A stretch of DNA of 64,000 nt from Apiotrichum sp. Y4204. Lineage: Eukaryota; Basidiomycota; Tremellomycetes; Trichosporonales; Trichosporonaceae. Below, piece after piece: positions 43,444-54,992 of this stretch (its first letter is position 1; every line of letters begins with the position of its first letter). The notes below the pieces were generated by a model, which made no database searches, was not told where the DNA came from, and saw only the letters and a list, made by a program, of their open reading frames with translations. The stretch lies in assembly GCA_025531455.1 (NCBI GenBank), contig JAMYHL010000004.1, forward strand, positions 186,001 to 250,000, in the 5' to 3' direction. The position numbers and the translations under genes are program-made.

Positions 43444-46400
43444 ATGACTTTGCTGCGTGTTGTGATCGACGACCTCGACGCGCTCTCGACTCGTCACATT
43501 GCTCTTCCATATCACCCCCTCCAGCGCCACCTCACACTGCTCCACGCCCACTATCTCACCATATTCCGCCTCCTGCCTCTCCTAGGGGCAGCTCGCCGCC
43601 CCTTCACCGCGGCCGCTGCCAACACTCGCGCACTCTCATCGTCGTCCTCGCTCTCCGCCCTTCGTTCCCGCCCAGCACACTCCAAGCGCGTCTTTCCCCC
43701 GAAGCGCGGACCCCCTCCTAAACGCGTTCTCACCGAAGCCCGGGATCTCGACAACAAACAATCAATGACCAACCCCGCGTGGACGGTGCGCACGCTCTCG
43801 CTGCGCGGAGACGACACGGACCTCGCGCTCTGGGTGTCCTTTGACAATGCGCGGTTCTGCTTCGGCGCAGGCGAGGCCACGCAGCGCGTGTTTGTCCAGA
43901 AACGCCTCAGCATGCGTGGAATCAAGGCCATGTTCCTCCCAGATGGTGCCACGGGGCGAGGTGGTCTTCCTGGTACGCTACGGACGAGAGGCGAGTGCTG
44001 ACCCTAGGCATGATTATGACGGCGGCAGATTCGGGCAACTCGGAGCTCACGGTTGTTGGGCCGCCGGATACGCACTCCTTTCTCGCGTCGCTCCGCAGTT
44101 CAGTCTACCGCGACACCTTTGCCGTCCACGCGTCGCCGTTCCCGCGGGGGAGCACCGCGCCCGCAGAGTTGCTGTATGACACCGAGCGTATAGCGGTATA
44201 CGGCGTGGCTTTGCGGCCAGAGGAGGAGTGGGTGTCGCTTGAGGAGAGCACGATGCCGCGCCCGACAACGCTATCGCAGGCGGACGCGGACACGTACACG
44301 CTCGCAATGGTTCAGCAGATGTTTGGCCGGGCGGTGCGGAGTGGCTCAAAGGTGCTGCCGCCAATCTTCCCGGGTCAGACGCGCGTTCTCGCTCCCGACC
44401 ACCGCTTTCCGCTCCCGCTCCCGTCTGACGCCGATGTCCTCACCGACATGGTGTACATCTGCCGCACGCCCGAGGTGCGCGGCAAGTTTGATGTACAGAA
44501 GGCCAAGGCGCTCAATATCCCCAACGGACCGATTCGCAAGCAGCTGACGATGGGAGAGACGGTCGAGTTTGACGACCCCACCGCGCCGGGTGGGAAGCGG
44601 ACAGTCACGCCGGAAGAGTGCCTTGCCGGTGGAGGCCAGGGCGCCATTCTTGTTGTTGTGAACTGCCGGGAGCACAATCTTGAGCGCCTGCTGAATTCAA
44701 AAGCATTCGAGGAGTACCACGTCAAGGAGGACGGCAAGGCCGAACTCGACGTCCACTCTGTGGTCCACCGTGTTTCCCGCTCAACATGGATGGACCCGCG
44801 GTACCAGGCGTGGATGGCCAAGTTTGGACCCACGACGGAGCACTTGCTTGCGGACGGGATCTCAGACCACCAGACTGTGTTTGCTGGTGCGGCATGGCAC
44901 GCATTCAAGCTGAGCCTGATCGATTCGAACATGTTCCGGCTGCCGTACTATGTCAAGAACTCTCCGCCGCCTCCGGAACTTCCGCCAAACTCTTCGGTTC
45001 TCGAGGCGGACACCATGCTGAAGATGCACCCTCGCAAACCGCAGGAGACTGCCGCGCGGCACGAGAAGGATCGTTTGTTTCCCGACACGGTGGAGGGCCT
45101 GGAGAAGGCGCGGCGAGAGATTGAGAAGCAGTCGCCCGAGTTTATGGCTGCCATCCAGAAGGCTCAGGCAAAGATCGCGGCAATTGAGAAGGAGCGCGAC
45201 GTGAGCCCTGCGCCCGGCGACGACATTGTGGTAACCACCCTTGGCACCGGTTCTGCGATCCCGTCAAAGTATCGCAACGTGTCGTCGACGCATCTCGATA
45301 TCCCGGGCGTTGGGGGTGTTCTTCTCGACTGCGGTGAGGGATCGCTCGGCCAGATGCGCCGGTGCTTTGGCCCTGAGGGCGTCAAGGACGTGCTTGCCAA
45401 CCTGCGCCTCATCTTCATCTCCCACATGCACGCGGACCACCATCTCGGCCTGTGTGCCATTCTTGCCGAGCGCCTCCGGCTCGGCATCTCATCGCCACTG
45501 TACCTTATCGCCCCGACTCCGATCGCGGTGCAACTCGAGGAGACCGCGTGGTGGCAGCACGGCGCGTCGCGCGAGGCGCTCGCGAACATTATGTGGCTCG
45601 GCATTCACCGTTTCAAGAACGGAATGTCGCCAACCGCAGACACCGCGGATGCGCCGCAGGGTGAGGCGGACGAGTGGGGCACGTTCTTGGAGGCATCGAT
45701 GGCAGAGGATATTGCGGCTGGCAAGCGCAAGTGGCCGCTGCAGAATCAGTTCGGCAAGACGGACGCGGCCAACGCCGTCTTCCGCGAGAACGCCAGCCGG
45801 CTCCTCACAGACCTGGGGCTGACTAACGTCAACGCGCCGCTAGTGGCGCACCGCGGCGTCGCGTTCGGACTCGTGCTGGAGCACTCGTCCGGGTGGAAGG
45901 TCGCGTACTCTGGGGACACGAAACCATGCGCGCAGTTTATCGAGGCGGCGCGCGGCGCGACCATTGTGATCCACGAGGCGACGCTCGAGGACGACAAGCC
46001 CGACGTTGCCGAGGCCAAGGGGCACAGCACGTTCGGTCAGGCAATCTCGGCTGGCACGAGCATGGACGCAAAGTACATTATCCTCAACCACTTTTCGCAG
46101 CGATACCCCAAGGCGCCGAACCTCCAGCTCGCGGCGGACGGGCCGACCGTGTGTATCTCGTTTGACTTTATGTCGCTCCGTGCCGGCGACGCGTGGAAGC
46201 AGGTACACTACCAGGAGGCGATCGACATTCTGTTTCGCGAGGTCGAGGCCGAGGATCCGGACGAGGGCGAGATCGAGGCGGGCGTGGGTGGCGAGAAGGC
46301 AAAGCCCAAGACGGCGCAGAAAAAGGGAGGCGCGGGGGACAAGGGTAGCAAGGCTGAGCGCCGTGCAGGTGCCGGCGTCCCGGGGTTGAAGCGCGAGAGC

Positions 46401-46472
46401 TCGGCGAGCAGTGATGAGCACGCGGCGAAGAAGGCGCGTCCTGCGCGACGGGGCGGAGGCCCGGCGGCATAG
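43444..46472 (+). CDS. TRZ1: Ribonuclease Z, long form (tRNase Z-L, ELAC2/Trz1)
   Basis: Exons 43444-43972 and 44008-46472 (35-nt intron) give 997 residues if the first ATG is used. The junction creates GLPGMIMTAADSG, a conserved N-domain motif. The C-terminal metallo-beta-lactamase domain has TLGTGSAIPSKYRNVSS, the His motif ISHMHADHHLG (H649, H651, D653, H654), the AYSGDTKPC region and the HSTFGQA and LNHFSQRYPK motifs. The long exosite region is present, as in all tRNase Z-L. It removes tRNA 3' trailers. Residues 30-85 are Arg/Ser/Ala-rich like a mitochondrial presequence, and a second in-frame ATG (43765, MTNPAW) would give a nuclear form. The Lys-rich tail has NLS-like KKARPARR. Confidence 0.93.
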
Positions 46473-47251
46473 AGAGAGCATTATAACTTGGTCGTCATAC
46501 CCTTGCATCGTTGGAGCATGTATTGCATCATTCATTGGAAGGAACGAGGAAGAACCAGAAAACGTCGAGAAGGGACCCGATGATTGGAGTGCTGTGAGCG
46601 AGATGCTTCAAGGCTGACTCGGCGGGAATAGAACGCCAAGCCGCAAGTCCGAGTAAGGCCTCCCTCCAGGAGACAAGGGTCGAGCTGGCCAGCTGGACGT
46701 GCATTGACGGCAACGGAGCAACATCGAGTCCGACACCGAGCTCGCCATCGCCATCACCATTGCCGTCGTCTGTAGGTTTGTGGATGTGCGGCATAAATGC
46801 AAAATGGCGCAGTTTTCCAGGAACCCTGGTGCCCGATTGCATTCCGCGTACTCCAGAGGAGCGGTACGCCGTGTGATTGGGGGAGAAAATAGAAACAGCA
46901 AACGGGCATCGCGGAGACGACGGAGCACAGCAAGGAAAAAGACAGCTGAGAATGGCGGAGGAGACACGGAGACAACGGCGGGTAAACTCAGAGTCTGGGA
47001 GCTCTGGCGGATGGTGCACAGACTTACACGGATGCGTTTGTCGCTGTTGCTTCGTGTCTCCTCACCATCCACCACCGCCTTGAATAGCCTGACACATCTC
47101 AGCCTGTTTCGGCGAATCACATTCGGCCAAACAACGAACTTGCATCGTTCTCACCCTCCCCTCCACTCCGTCCTCTAACCACCCGTCTTCTAACCACCCC
47201 GTCCTCTCTTTATTTCCTCACTTCGCCAACACCCCAAACCATTCTCTCACG
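46473..47251. other. Intergenic, promoter of the copper transporter
   Basis: 779 bp without a supported gene. The last 90 bp before 47252 are pyrimidine-rich (ctcaccctcccctccactccgtcctctaacc, with two AACCACCC copies) and are the likely core promoter and leader. Confidence 0.55.
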
Positions 47252-48238
47252 ATGATCGCCCCACGGCACGCAGGGCACGACATGGCGGGCATGGACATGC
47301 CCGGCATGGACAGCGGCGCGACCTCGTTTGGCGGCGAGCACGCAATGACAATGAAGATGTACGTGCACGGCACGATCGGCGGCGATGGTGAGTATGGGTA
47401 CTCTAGAGAAACTCAGAGCTCCAAGCTCATAAGCTCACACCCACAGTCCTATGGTTCCGCTCCTGGCAGCCGCAGAGCGCAGGCGCGACCGTCGGCGTGT
47501 GTATCGGCCTCTTTCTGCTCGCCATTCTCGATCGGTACCTGCACGCCCTCTGGCGCGCGTGCACTGCCGCCTGGGCGCGCGGCCGCGTCGGCTTCACGCT
47601 ACCCGTTGCGAACGGCGCCGAGCCCTATGCTGCAAATGGAAATACCAAAGTCTACTCGCGGGCAGAGGACGAGGACGATGCGGGGAGCACGCGCGCCGTA
47701 CCTGCCGTCATCGCAAAGGACGAAAAGGACGAAAAGCTCTCCCTCCGCCGCTCGGGGGACAGCTTTGCGCCCGCGCCGTGCCAGTGCGGATGCGGGGGCG
47801 AGTGCGGCGCGTCCTCGGCGCCCGTGTACCGCGCCGAGGCGGAGCCGGCCGAGCAGGCGGTAGCGGCGCAAGCTGTGCAAGCTGCTGCCACGGGACAGAA
47901 TAAGACGCTCGAGCTCGAGCAGCTGGCTCAGCTCGAGAAGATTGCGCCGGCACCGGCACCGGGGCCGCCGCACCTGCCTGCCGCGGCGCGCCGCACACTT
48001 GACCCCGCACGGCAGGGGCGCTGGTCCCGCCCCTTCCGGTGGAACGCCGACGTGCCCCGCGGCCTCCTCTGGGGCGTGCAGACAAGCGTGCACTATCTCC
48101 TCATGTGAGTGCAGTGAGACGAGAGTTGGTGCTGATTGCAGGCTTGTGGTCATGACGTTCCAGATCTACTGGATCATCAGCGTCGTCGTCGGCGCCGCTG
48201 TCGGCGAGGCGCTCTTCGGCCGCTTTGGCGCGCGGTAG
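47252..48238 (+). CDS. High-affinity copper transporter, Ctr family
   Basis: Exons 47252-47387, 47447-48104 and 48142-48238 give 296 residues. The extracellular N-terminus has His/Met motifs (HDMAGMDMPGMD, then HAMTMKM). TM1 covers about 57-80 (GATVGVCIGLFLLAILDRY). The signature MLVVM-x12-GAAVG (M265, M269, G282, G286) gives the Ctr MxxxM-x12-GxxxG pattern across TM2 and TM3. Between TM1 and TM2 is a cytosolic loop of about 165 residues with a cysteine cluster CQCGCGGEC (C157, 159, 161, 165), which may bind copper. Ctr trimers import Cu(I). The stop is 61 bp from the Tof1 stop, convergent. Confidence 0.9.
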
Positions 48239-48299
48239 TTGCGCAAGCGCAAAGCATCTGTAGCTCTGTAGCATATATGCATTATTACAACAAAAGAGT

Positions 48300-51200
48300 C
48301 TACTCGTCGTCCGAGTCCACGATCCGCTGCGTCCGTGGGCGGGGTGCCGCGGCTGGCGTGCTGGAACCGGCACCGTCGTCTGGGTCCAGATACCGTGCGA
48401 GGAGCTGCGCCTCGGCATCGCTGTCAATGTCCGAGAGGTCTTCGGCATCACTCTCCAGATCGCTGGGGAGGCTTGATCTTCGGCGCTTCCGTGGAACCTC
48501 GCCGTCCGAAGGTATCGCCACATCCTCCTCATCCCCATTCTCTTCCCCATCCCCATTCTCCGCCCCATTCCCATTCGGCTCCCCATTCTCACCCTTACCC
48601 TTCCTCTTACGCTTCTTCGTCCCCTTCCGCCGCATCGTGTTGCCCTGCGCCTCCGCCAGCGCCTGCATCTCGCGTCGCAGCTCCTCCTCGCGCGCAAAGA
48701 ACGCCGCGTCTGCCGCCTCGTCGTCGTCCGAGTCGACGACAAACTGCGCAGACTTGAACACCTGCAGCTCGGCGGCCTTGCGTGCGCGGCGGTACTTTGG
48801 CCGGTCCTCGTGCTCGCCCTCGTCGCCCTCGTCGTCCGAGTAGACCCGTTTCCGGCGCGCGCGGCGGAGCAGCTTTTTCGGATCGTCGACCGTTGGCGGA
48901 TCGGCTAGGAACTGGTTCACCGCCCCGATCGAGTTTTCCAGCGCACTCGGGACGATCGTCGCGGGGAGCACCCACTCGAGCTCGTCCGCGTCCTCATCCA
49001 CTTTGGCAAAGTCCAGCAGTTTTAGCATGAGTTTGACGTGCTGATCGCGCGTGAGCGCGGTGCGCAGTTCCTCGGTATTGGGAACAAAGCCTGAGGTCAG
49101 CAAAGTCGAGGGTCTCTACTCACGGTGCGCCGCAAACTTCTCAAGTGCGTCTTTGCTTGGCCCGCCAAACTTGCGCACTGCCGTCTCCGAGTCGCTGTCG
49201 TCTCCGTCCGCGATGATCCTGTCGCCGTCGACAGCGAGGACAATTTCCTGCCGTGCTGCCAATGCAACTTCCATGGCCTGTTGTCAGCTAGAAGAACGTC
49301 GCTCTGAGCTCACCCCAACGACCGCCAGAATCCACGCCTCGTGCCCTTCAGAAACGAGAATCGACACCACGACACCCATCTGCTGCGTCCATGTGAGGTT
49401 GTTCTTCTTGATAAACTCAAGTTCCTGTGCCGCCAACTGATGGGTCAGTGAATTTCGATGTGATGGTACCCACCTTTTCGCGGATACGCGCGCCCTGGCC
49501 GCCCATGCCGTCGTCGTCGAGGTCATCGTACACAGACGACAGGTGCTTCCACTGGCCGCGGCCCTTGGGCAGGAGGGCGTCCACAATGACAAACGGGTCC
49601 TGTTCAACCTTTTTGAAGAACTTGCGCAGGATATACGTGATCAGCGTCACGAGGTCCCGCGTGCCGTCGCCCTTTGGCAGCGAGTCCTTATCCTTTAGCA
49701 CGGAGCGGAAAAGGTGCAGCGTCGAGACGGTAAAGTACAGTCCCTCGGCCTTGGCCTTTACCACCTGCCGGTGCATGAGGTTGACGACGCGCTTCAGCTG
49801 GTCCGCGTCCAGCGTCTCGTACCGCGCGAGATACGCCAGCAGCCACCGCGTGACGGCCTCATGAGCGAAGCGCTGACAGTTAGCTGTTGTTGAGTGTGAG
49901 ACCCACATTCTCAAACTTCGCGAACTCGAACTCCTTGTCCTCATAGTTCGGCATCTCGTCCCCCGAGTCTTCCTCGTCCTCTTCATTACCGTATTCTTCT
50001 GGTATCGGCGCCTCGCCCTCCGTGTCTTTCTTCGGTTTCCGTGCCTTTGTCCGCGCCTTCTTCCGTACAAACATGTTCGGCTTCGACTTGGAGTACTTTT
50101 CCAACATACGCAGGAGGACATAGGCAAAGTGGATAGAGCAGTCAAAAAAGGAGACGACCAGGTCGCGCATCGTCGGCTTCCACATCGTGAAGAGCGCAAT
50201 GGCCGAGTCAAGAATGTCGCCGTTGTAGTAAATCTTGTGCTGTAGAACTTCGCCCACCTCTCGGTCTTCCTGCTCACTCGAATGCACCATGGCGTCGAGT
50301 ACGAGTAGCTGCGGTCAGCTCGCAGACGATTCAACTAGCTTACAGTTTGGGTAAAGCAATTGACTGCTGCCTGGAGCTCGTTGAAAGCCACGGGCTTGGT
50401 ATCCATGGATATCCGCATGCGCGCCACGACCCAGCGCACGGTGTCAAAGTCAGCCATCACACCGACGAGCGTAAGGGGAAGCTCTCGGTCGACAACGTCG
50501 ATAGGCTTCTCAGCATCTGGGTTACTCTCAGCCTGCTTGGCCTCTGCCTCTGCCTTGGCGAGAGCCTTCTTTCGCAGTACGAGAAGGTACTCCATCAGGA
50601 AGCGCCCAATGAACAGCGCACGCACAGTGTCCGCCGGACGGACCTTTTGTCGTTCACGCTGAATGTCGTTGAGGACCGTCTCAAAGTAGTCTGCGGTCAG
50701 TACCGCAAGCTCGATCTCTGGCACACACCGTTGAAACAGTCCAGAAAGTTTCGGGAGAACTTCTGCAGGACCTCAATCGCTTCTGGACTGAGGTTTGCTG
50801 AAGGGTCGTCCTGGTGTGAGAGTTGAGTATTAAACACCGTAACTCACCACAAGCTTGGTAGGCTCTTTCCTGGTCTTCTTGATCCGGTCAAGGAGGGTTC
50901 CGGTGTCGGCAGTGATCGCGCTTTGAGAGTGGAGCACGATCTGCTGCGTAGGCTGGAGTCAGAAAGGGACGGTGGTTAGGGGACTTACAGCTCGGACAGC
51001 GATGGTAGTCCCAAAACGCGAGTGTCGGCTGGCGTTTGACTTGTGTCTTGAGCTGCGCTTCTTCTCTCTTGTCTCTAGCTCGAGTAGCTGGCGAAGATTC
51101 TCCATCGGTGCCTGCCGTTAGGTCACATTGGTACAAACAACCCACGCACCCTTTTCTGGTCCATGGTGAGATCGCGCATCTTGACGGAACGGAAGATGAG

Positions 51201-52136
51201 CTGCACAATGTCGAGCACGAGCACGTTGAGCGAATTGTACTCTGTCTGGCGGGACCAGGAGGCAAGCGTCTCGAGCAGCTCGAGATACGTGAACTGGTCT
51301 AGCTGGATGATGAGAGAAGACTGGCGGGTCAGCACGAGCAAACTTAGAAACCCACCTGCAACGTAGAGAGCACTTCCTTCTCTCCCGTAGCGGAGTCCTC
51401 GGCGACGAGGTCCTTGATGGCCAGCATGTTTCGGATAACGTGTAGGCCTAGAGAGATGATGCGCTGCTCCTTCTCGTCGCGTGCTGCACCGGGGGCGAAG
51501 GAAGGCAAAAGAACGGTGAGCAAGTGGCGGAGCGTCTCGTCCTGGATAAGATGCGCCTGTTGTTAGATAAACTTCAAGGACAGGATCTAACCTTGTACAC
51601 GACCTGGGAGCGGAGCAGACTCGTATAGTCCGACGGCGCACTACCCTCGTCCTCCATCTCCCTAAGCTCGGCGGCGACGTCGATCGGCCACGTCAGAGCC
51701 GCAATGAGATCGACTGGAGGTAAGCACTGGATCGCAAAACGCAGTGGATCCACTCACAAGCCATAAGTGAGACTTTGCGGCCCCAGTCACCTCGCGCAGC
51801 ACACTCTTTGACAATCGCAATCAGTTCCTGCATCAAGCCAGCCTTGGCCATGCAGCGCGCGACGGTGCGCTCGTCGTCCGTGTCGTCCTTGCGCCACAGC
51901 TTCTTGAGATCCTTGAGCACACCAAGCACCGAGTCTCCGGGGCGGTACACGTTCTCAAACTTGCCGTCCGCGGTCTCCACCTCTTCGTAGCCACCGAGCG
52001 CGTTCACGAGCTTCTGCACGGCCGGCATGAAGACCTCGTATCGGTTCTCCTCGCCGGGCAGCACGTCCGGTAGGTCCCGGCCCTCGCCGTCGCCGATGCC
52101 AAGCCCGAGCTCATCGTCGGAGGCGTATTGGCTCAT
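48300..52136 (-). CDS. TOF1: Replication fork protection protein Tof1/Swi1 (Timeless)
   Basis: Thirteen exons: 52136-51758, 51713-51592, 51556-51356, 51320-51150, 51111-50989, 50952-50848, 50810-50729, 50690-50344, 50308-49907, 49872-49474, 49436-49314, 49277-49124 and 49090-48300. They give 1132 residues, all in phase. The N-terminal Timeless domain has the hallmark stretch WPIDVAAELREMEDE, IISLGLHVIRNMLAIKD, LELLETLASWSRQTEYNSLNVLVLDIVQLIF and FLMEYLLVLRKKALAKAE. Acidic and Lys-rich linkers follow, then the C-terminal part ends RIVDSDDE. Tof1 with Csm3 and Mrc1 stabilises stalled forks. Two MCB boxes lie 118-139 bp upstream of the start, which fits S-phase expression. An upstream in-frame ATG at 52250 exists but is less likely. 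Confidence 0.92.
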
Positions 52137-52751
52137 GATGAGCCGTGGTGTGTGGGTGTATGGGTGGAGGGAAGAGGGAATGTTGTTGTTGGGAACCTTT
52201 GTGCAGTGCCCAGGATTTTGTCTTTCTGGGTTTGGTTCATTGCCGCTCATCTGACGCGTCGGACGTCAGACGCGTCGCGCGCTCTCAGATCTCAGAACAC
52301 GGATAGGTTTTATTACATAAAGCAACGTGGAGCTGGGAACAAAATTTGACCCACACGTCATTGCAGTCAAATTGACGTGTAATTAATTGCACTCTTGATG
52401 CAGTCAAGTTTTTTTGGAGTGAATTGAGTGATAAGCTGCCCAATGAAGAGGGAAGGCACATTTTCTGTGAATTATTTCGACGCCGAACGGGGAGGAGCTC
52501 TGCTCGACTGGTCCAGGATTGCGTTTCTCGGACTGTCACAACCCCCCTCACCACTCTCCTCACCATCACCATCGCCGACACCGACTCCGACGACTCCGGA
52601 TACGCCGAGCTCGACATCATCGGACGGTAGCCTCTGGACTCTAGATTGCAGAGACAGAGAATCAGCACTCAAATTTCAAAAGGGACGGCACACGACCCAC
52701 ACCTTCTTACCTTTCTTGCCTTAATCTACATCCATCCCATCCCCATCCACC
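52137..52751. promoter_or_regulatory. Divergent promoter, Tof1 / Nop58
   Basis: 615 bp between two divergent starts. The Tof1 side has paired ACGCGT boxes. The Nop58 side has pyrimidine-rich sequence (52685-52750) before its ATG. The middle is AT-rich (gtgtaattaattgcac) and may act as a nucleosome-poor separator. Confidence 0.6.
52254..52275. promoter_or_regulatory. Paired MCB (ACGCGT) boxes
   Basis: ACGCGT occurs at 52254-52259 and 52270-52275, in the nearly symmetric GACGCGTCGGACGTCAGACG segment. ACGCGT is the known target of the MBF cell-cycle factor (Mbp1/Swi6 type) controlling G1/S genes. Both are close to the Tof1 start. Confidence 0.65.
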
Positions 52752-54568
52752 ATGCTCGTCCTCACCGAGACCCCCATCGGCTTTGTCGTCTTCAAGCTCG
52801 GAAACGACTACAAGCTTGAGAGCAAGGACCTGTGGAAGGAGTTTGAGACGCCCGAGAAGGCCAACAAGGCGTGCGTATGCCAGCAACAGGCGAGACGAAC
52901 ATGTGTGCTAATCCCACAGCCTCAAGGTCCAGGCCATCCAGCGTTTCACCTCGACTGCCTCGGCGGTCGAGGACCTCGCGGCTGTTCAGGACGGTCGTTT
53001 GACTGAGGCTCTTGAGAAGTTCATCTCGGAGGCCACTGGTGGCGCCGCAGATGACAAGAAGAAGAAGAAGAAGATCGAGGAGAAGCTCATCGTCTCGGAG
53101 CCCAAGCTCGGTGAGTGGAGCGCGCGATGTGACTCTTGATTGCGACATCTAACACCTCCAGCTGCCACCATCCAGAAGACCCTTAAGATTCCCGTGGTTG
53201 CCGACTCGTCGACTCAGGACCTGTACCGTGGTATCCGCCAGCAGCTCGCGTCGCTCCTCGGTGATGTCGACCAGAAGGACCTGAACACCATGGCCCTTGG
53301 TCTCGGCCACTCGCTCTCGCGCTTTAAGCTCAAGTTCTCCACCGACAAGGTCGACACCATGGTCATCCAGGCTATTGCTCTCCTCGACGACCTCGACAAG
53401 GAGATCAACATCTACTCGATGCGTGTCAAGGAGTGGTACGGCTGGCACTTCCCCGAGATGGGCAAGATCATCACCGACAACCTCGCCTACGCCCGCATCG
53501 TCAAGGCCATGGGCTTCCGTACCAACGCCGTCTCTACCGACTTCTCCCTTATCCTCCCCGAGGACCTCGAGGCTACCCTCAAGCAGGCTGCTGAGCTCTC
53601 GATGGGTACCGAGATCTCGGACACCGACATGGCACACATCAACTCGCTCTGTGACCAGGTCATCTCCATCACGGAGTACCGCACCCAGCTCTCCGAGTAC
53701 CTCCGCAACCGCATGGCTGCCATTGCCCCCAACCTCACCGCTCTCGTTGGCGAGCTTGTCGGTGCCCGTCTCATTTCGCACGCCGGTTCGCTCATGAACC
53801 TCGCCAAGTTCCCTGCCTCGACCGTCCAGATCCTCGGTGCCGAGAAGGCTCTCTTCCGCGCCCTCAAGACCAAGCACGACACTCCCAAGTACGGTCTTAT
53901 CTACCACGTGAGTTGGAGCCAGAATCTGCATTGATCGAAAATTAACCTTCCAGGCCTCGCTCATCGGCCAGGCGCCGCAGAAGCTCAAGGGCAAGATGGC
54001 GCGTATGGTTGCCACCAAGGCCTCGCTCTCGATCCGTGTCGACGCCCTGTCCGACGCCGACTCCAAGTCGGACGTTGCCGGTGCCGAGATTGGTATCTCG
54101 AACCGCGTCAAGCTCGAGTCGCGTCTCCGTGCCCTTGAGCACCGCGCCGGTATCGTCTCCACCCGTACCGTGACTTCGGGCCAGACCAGCCGCCAGCAGC
54201 CCAAGTTTGAGCTCTCGGGTTCGACGGGCGCGTACAACTCGGCCACGGACGCTGTCCCCGCCATGCTCCCGACACAGCCTGCCGAGGAGGTGAAGAGCGA
54301 GGACAAGAAGGAGAAGAAGAAGAAGCGCAAGAGCGAGGCGGCCGACGGCATGGACGTCGACGGCGACGAGTCGATGGTCGTTGGCGAGACCAAGGAGGAG
54401 CGCCGGGCACGGAAGGAGGCCAAGAAGGCGGCCAAGGCTGCCAAGAAGGAGGCTGAGGAGGGCGGCGAGAAGAAGTCGAAGAAGCGCCGGGCATCCGAGG
54501 CGAACGGCGAGGCTGACGACGGCGAGAAGAAGAAGAAGAAGAAGAAGAGGGACTCGGAGGCGGCTTAA
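52752..54568 (+). CDS. NOP58: Box C/D snoRNP core protein Nop58
   Basis: Exons 52752-52870, 52920-53110, 53162-53907 and 53954-54568 give 556 residues. Start [16 protein letters not shown], then the coiled-coil and Nop domain with [37 protein letters not shown] and [37 protein letters not shown] (position conserved). The C-terminus is a Lys/Glu/Asp-rich tail ([15 protein letters not shown] and similar), as in other Nop58/Nop56 proteins. The C-terminal KKE/D tail and the start MLVLTET favour Nop58 over Nop56. It binds fibrillarin and 15.5K in the nucleolus for 2'-O-methylation guided by box C/D RNAs. Confidence 0.94.
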
Positions 54569-54992
54569 GTTTCCGTCATATATTGCCTACTCCCTCTACT
54601 CCTTACCCCTCTTGCTCAACGGCGCTCCCCAGTCTCCCAGTCTCTCTCTCTCTCCCATCTTTTCTTTGCATTTGTCACCCGATATCCACGCTTTATCTGC
54701 CCCGAGCAGCAGCTGTATGCACAAAATACCTCCCGAACTGAGACTCGATAATAAGCATGAGCACCAGAAGCATGATGGGAATGACGAAAGAGTACCGGTC
54801 ACGACCGCCACATATGACTGTTTTTGCCAGGGACCAGAGTGGAAGTTGCGAGAATCTGGCAGACCGCGCCTGGTGGAGGTCCGAGTACAACGAGTACAAC
54901 GTCAGATATAACAACCCCGCATCTCATCATCCTCTAACACTTCCTCTTCTCTCCCCATCTCGCATCCAACCCCGCAGAGAATCTAGCCCAGC
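54569..54992. other. Intergenic, Nop58 3' region and Cyp40 promoter
   Basis: 424 bp between tandem genes. Pyrimidine-rich tracts at 54590-54670 (with a TCTCTCTCTCTC run) and at 54920-54975. No gene is supported. Confidence 0.55.

Noticed and set aside
53149..54444. 431-codon minus-strand frame opposite Nop58
   Set aside because: Shadow of a highly biased, conserved gene; no domain of its own.
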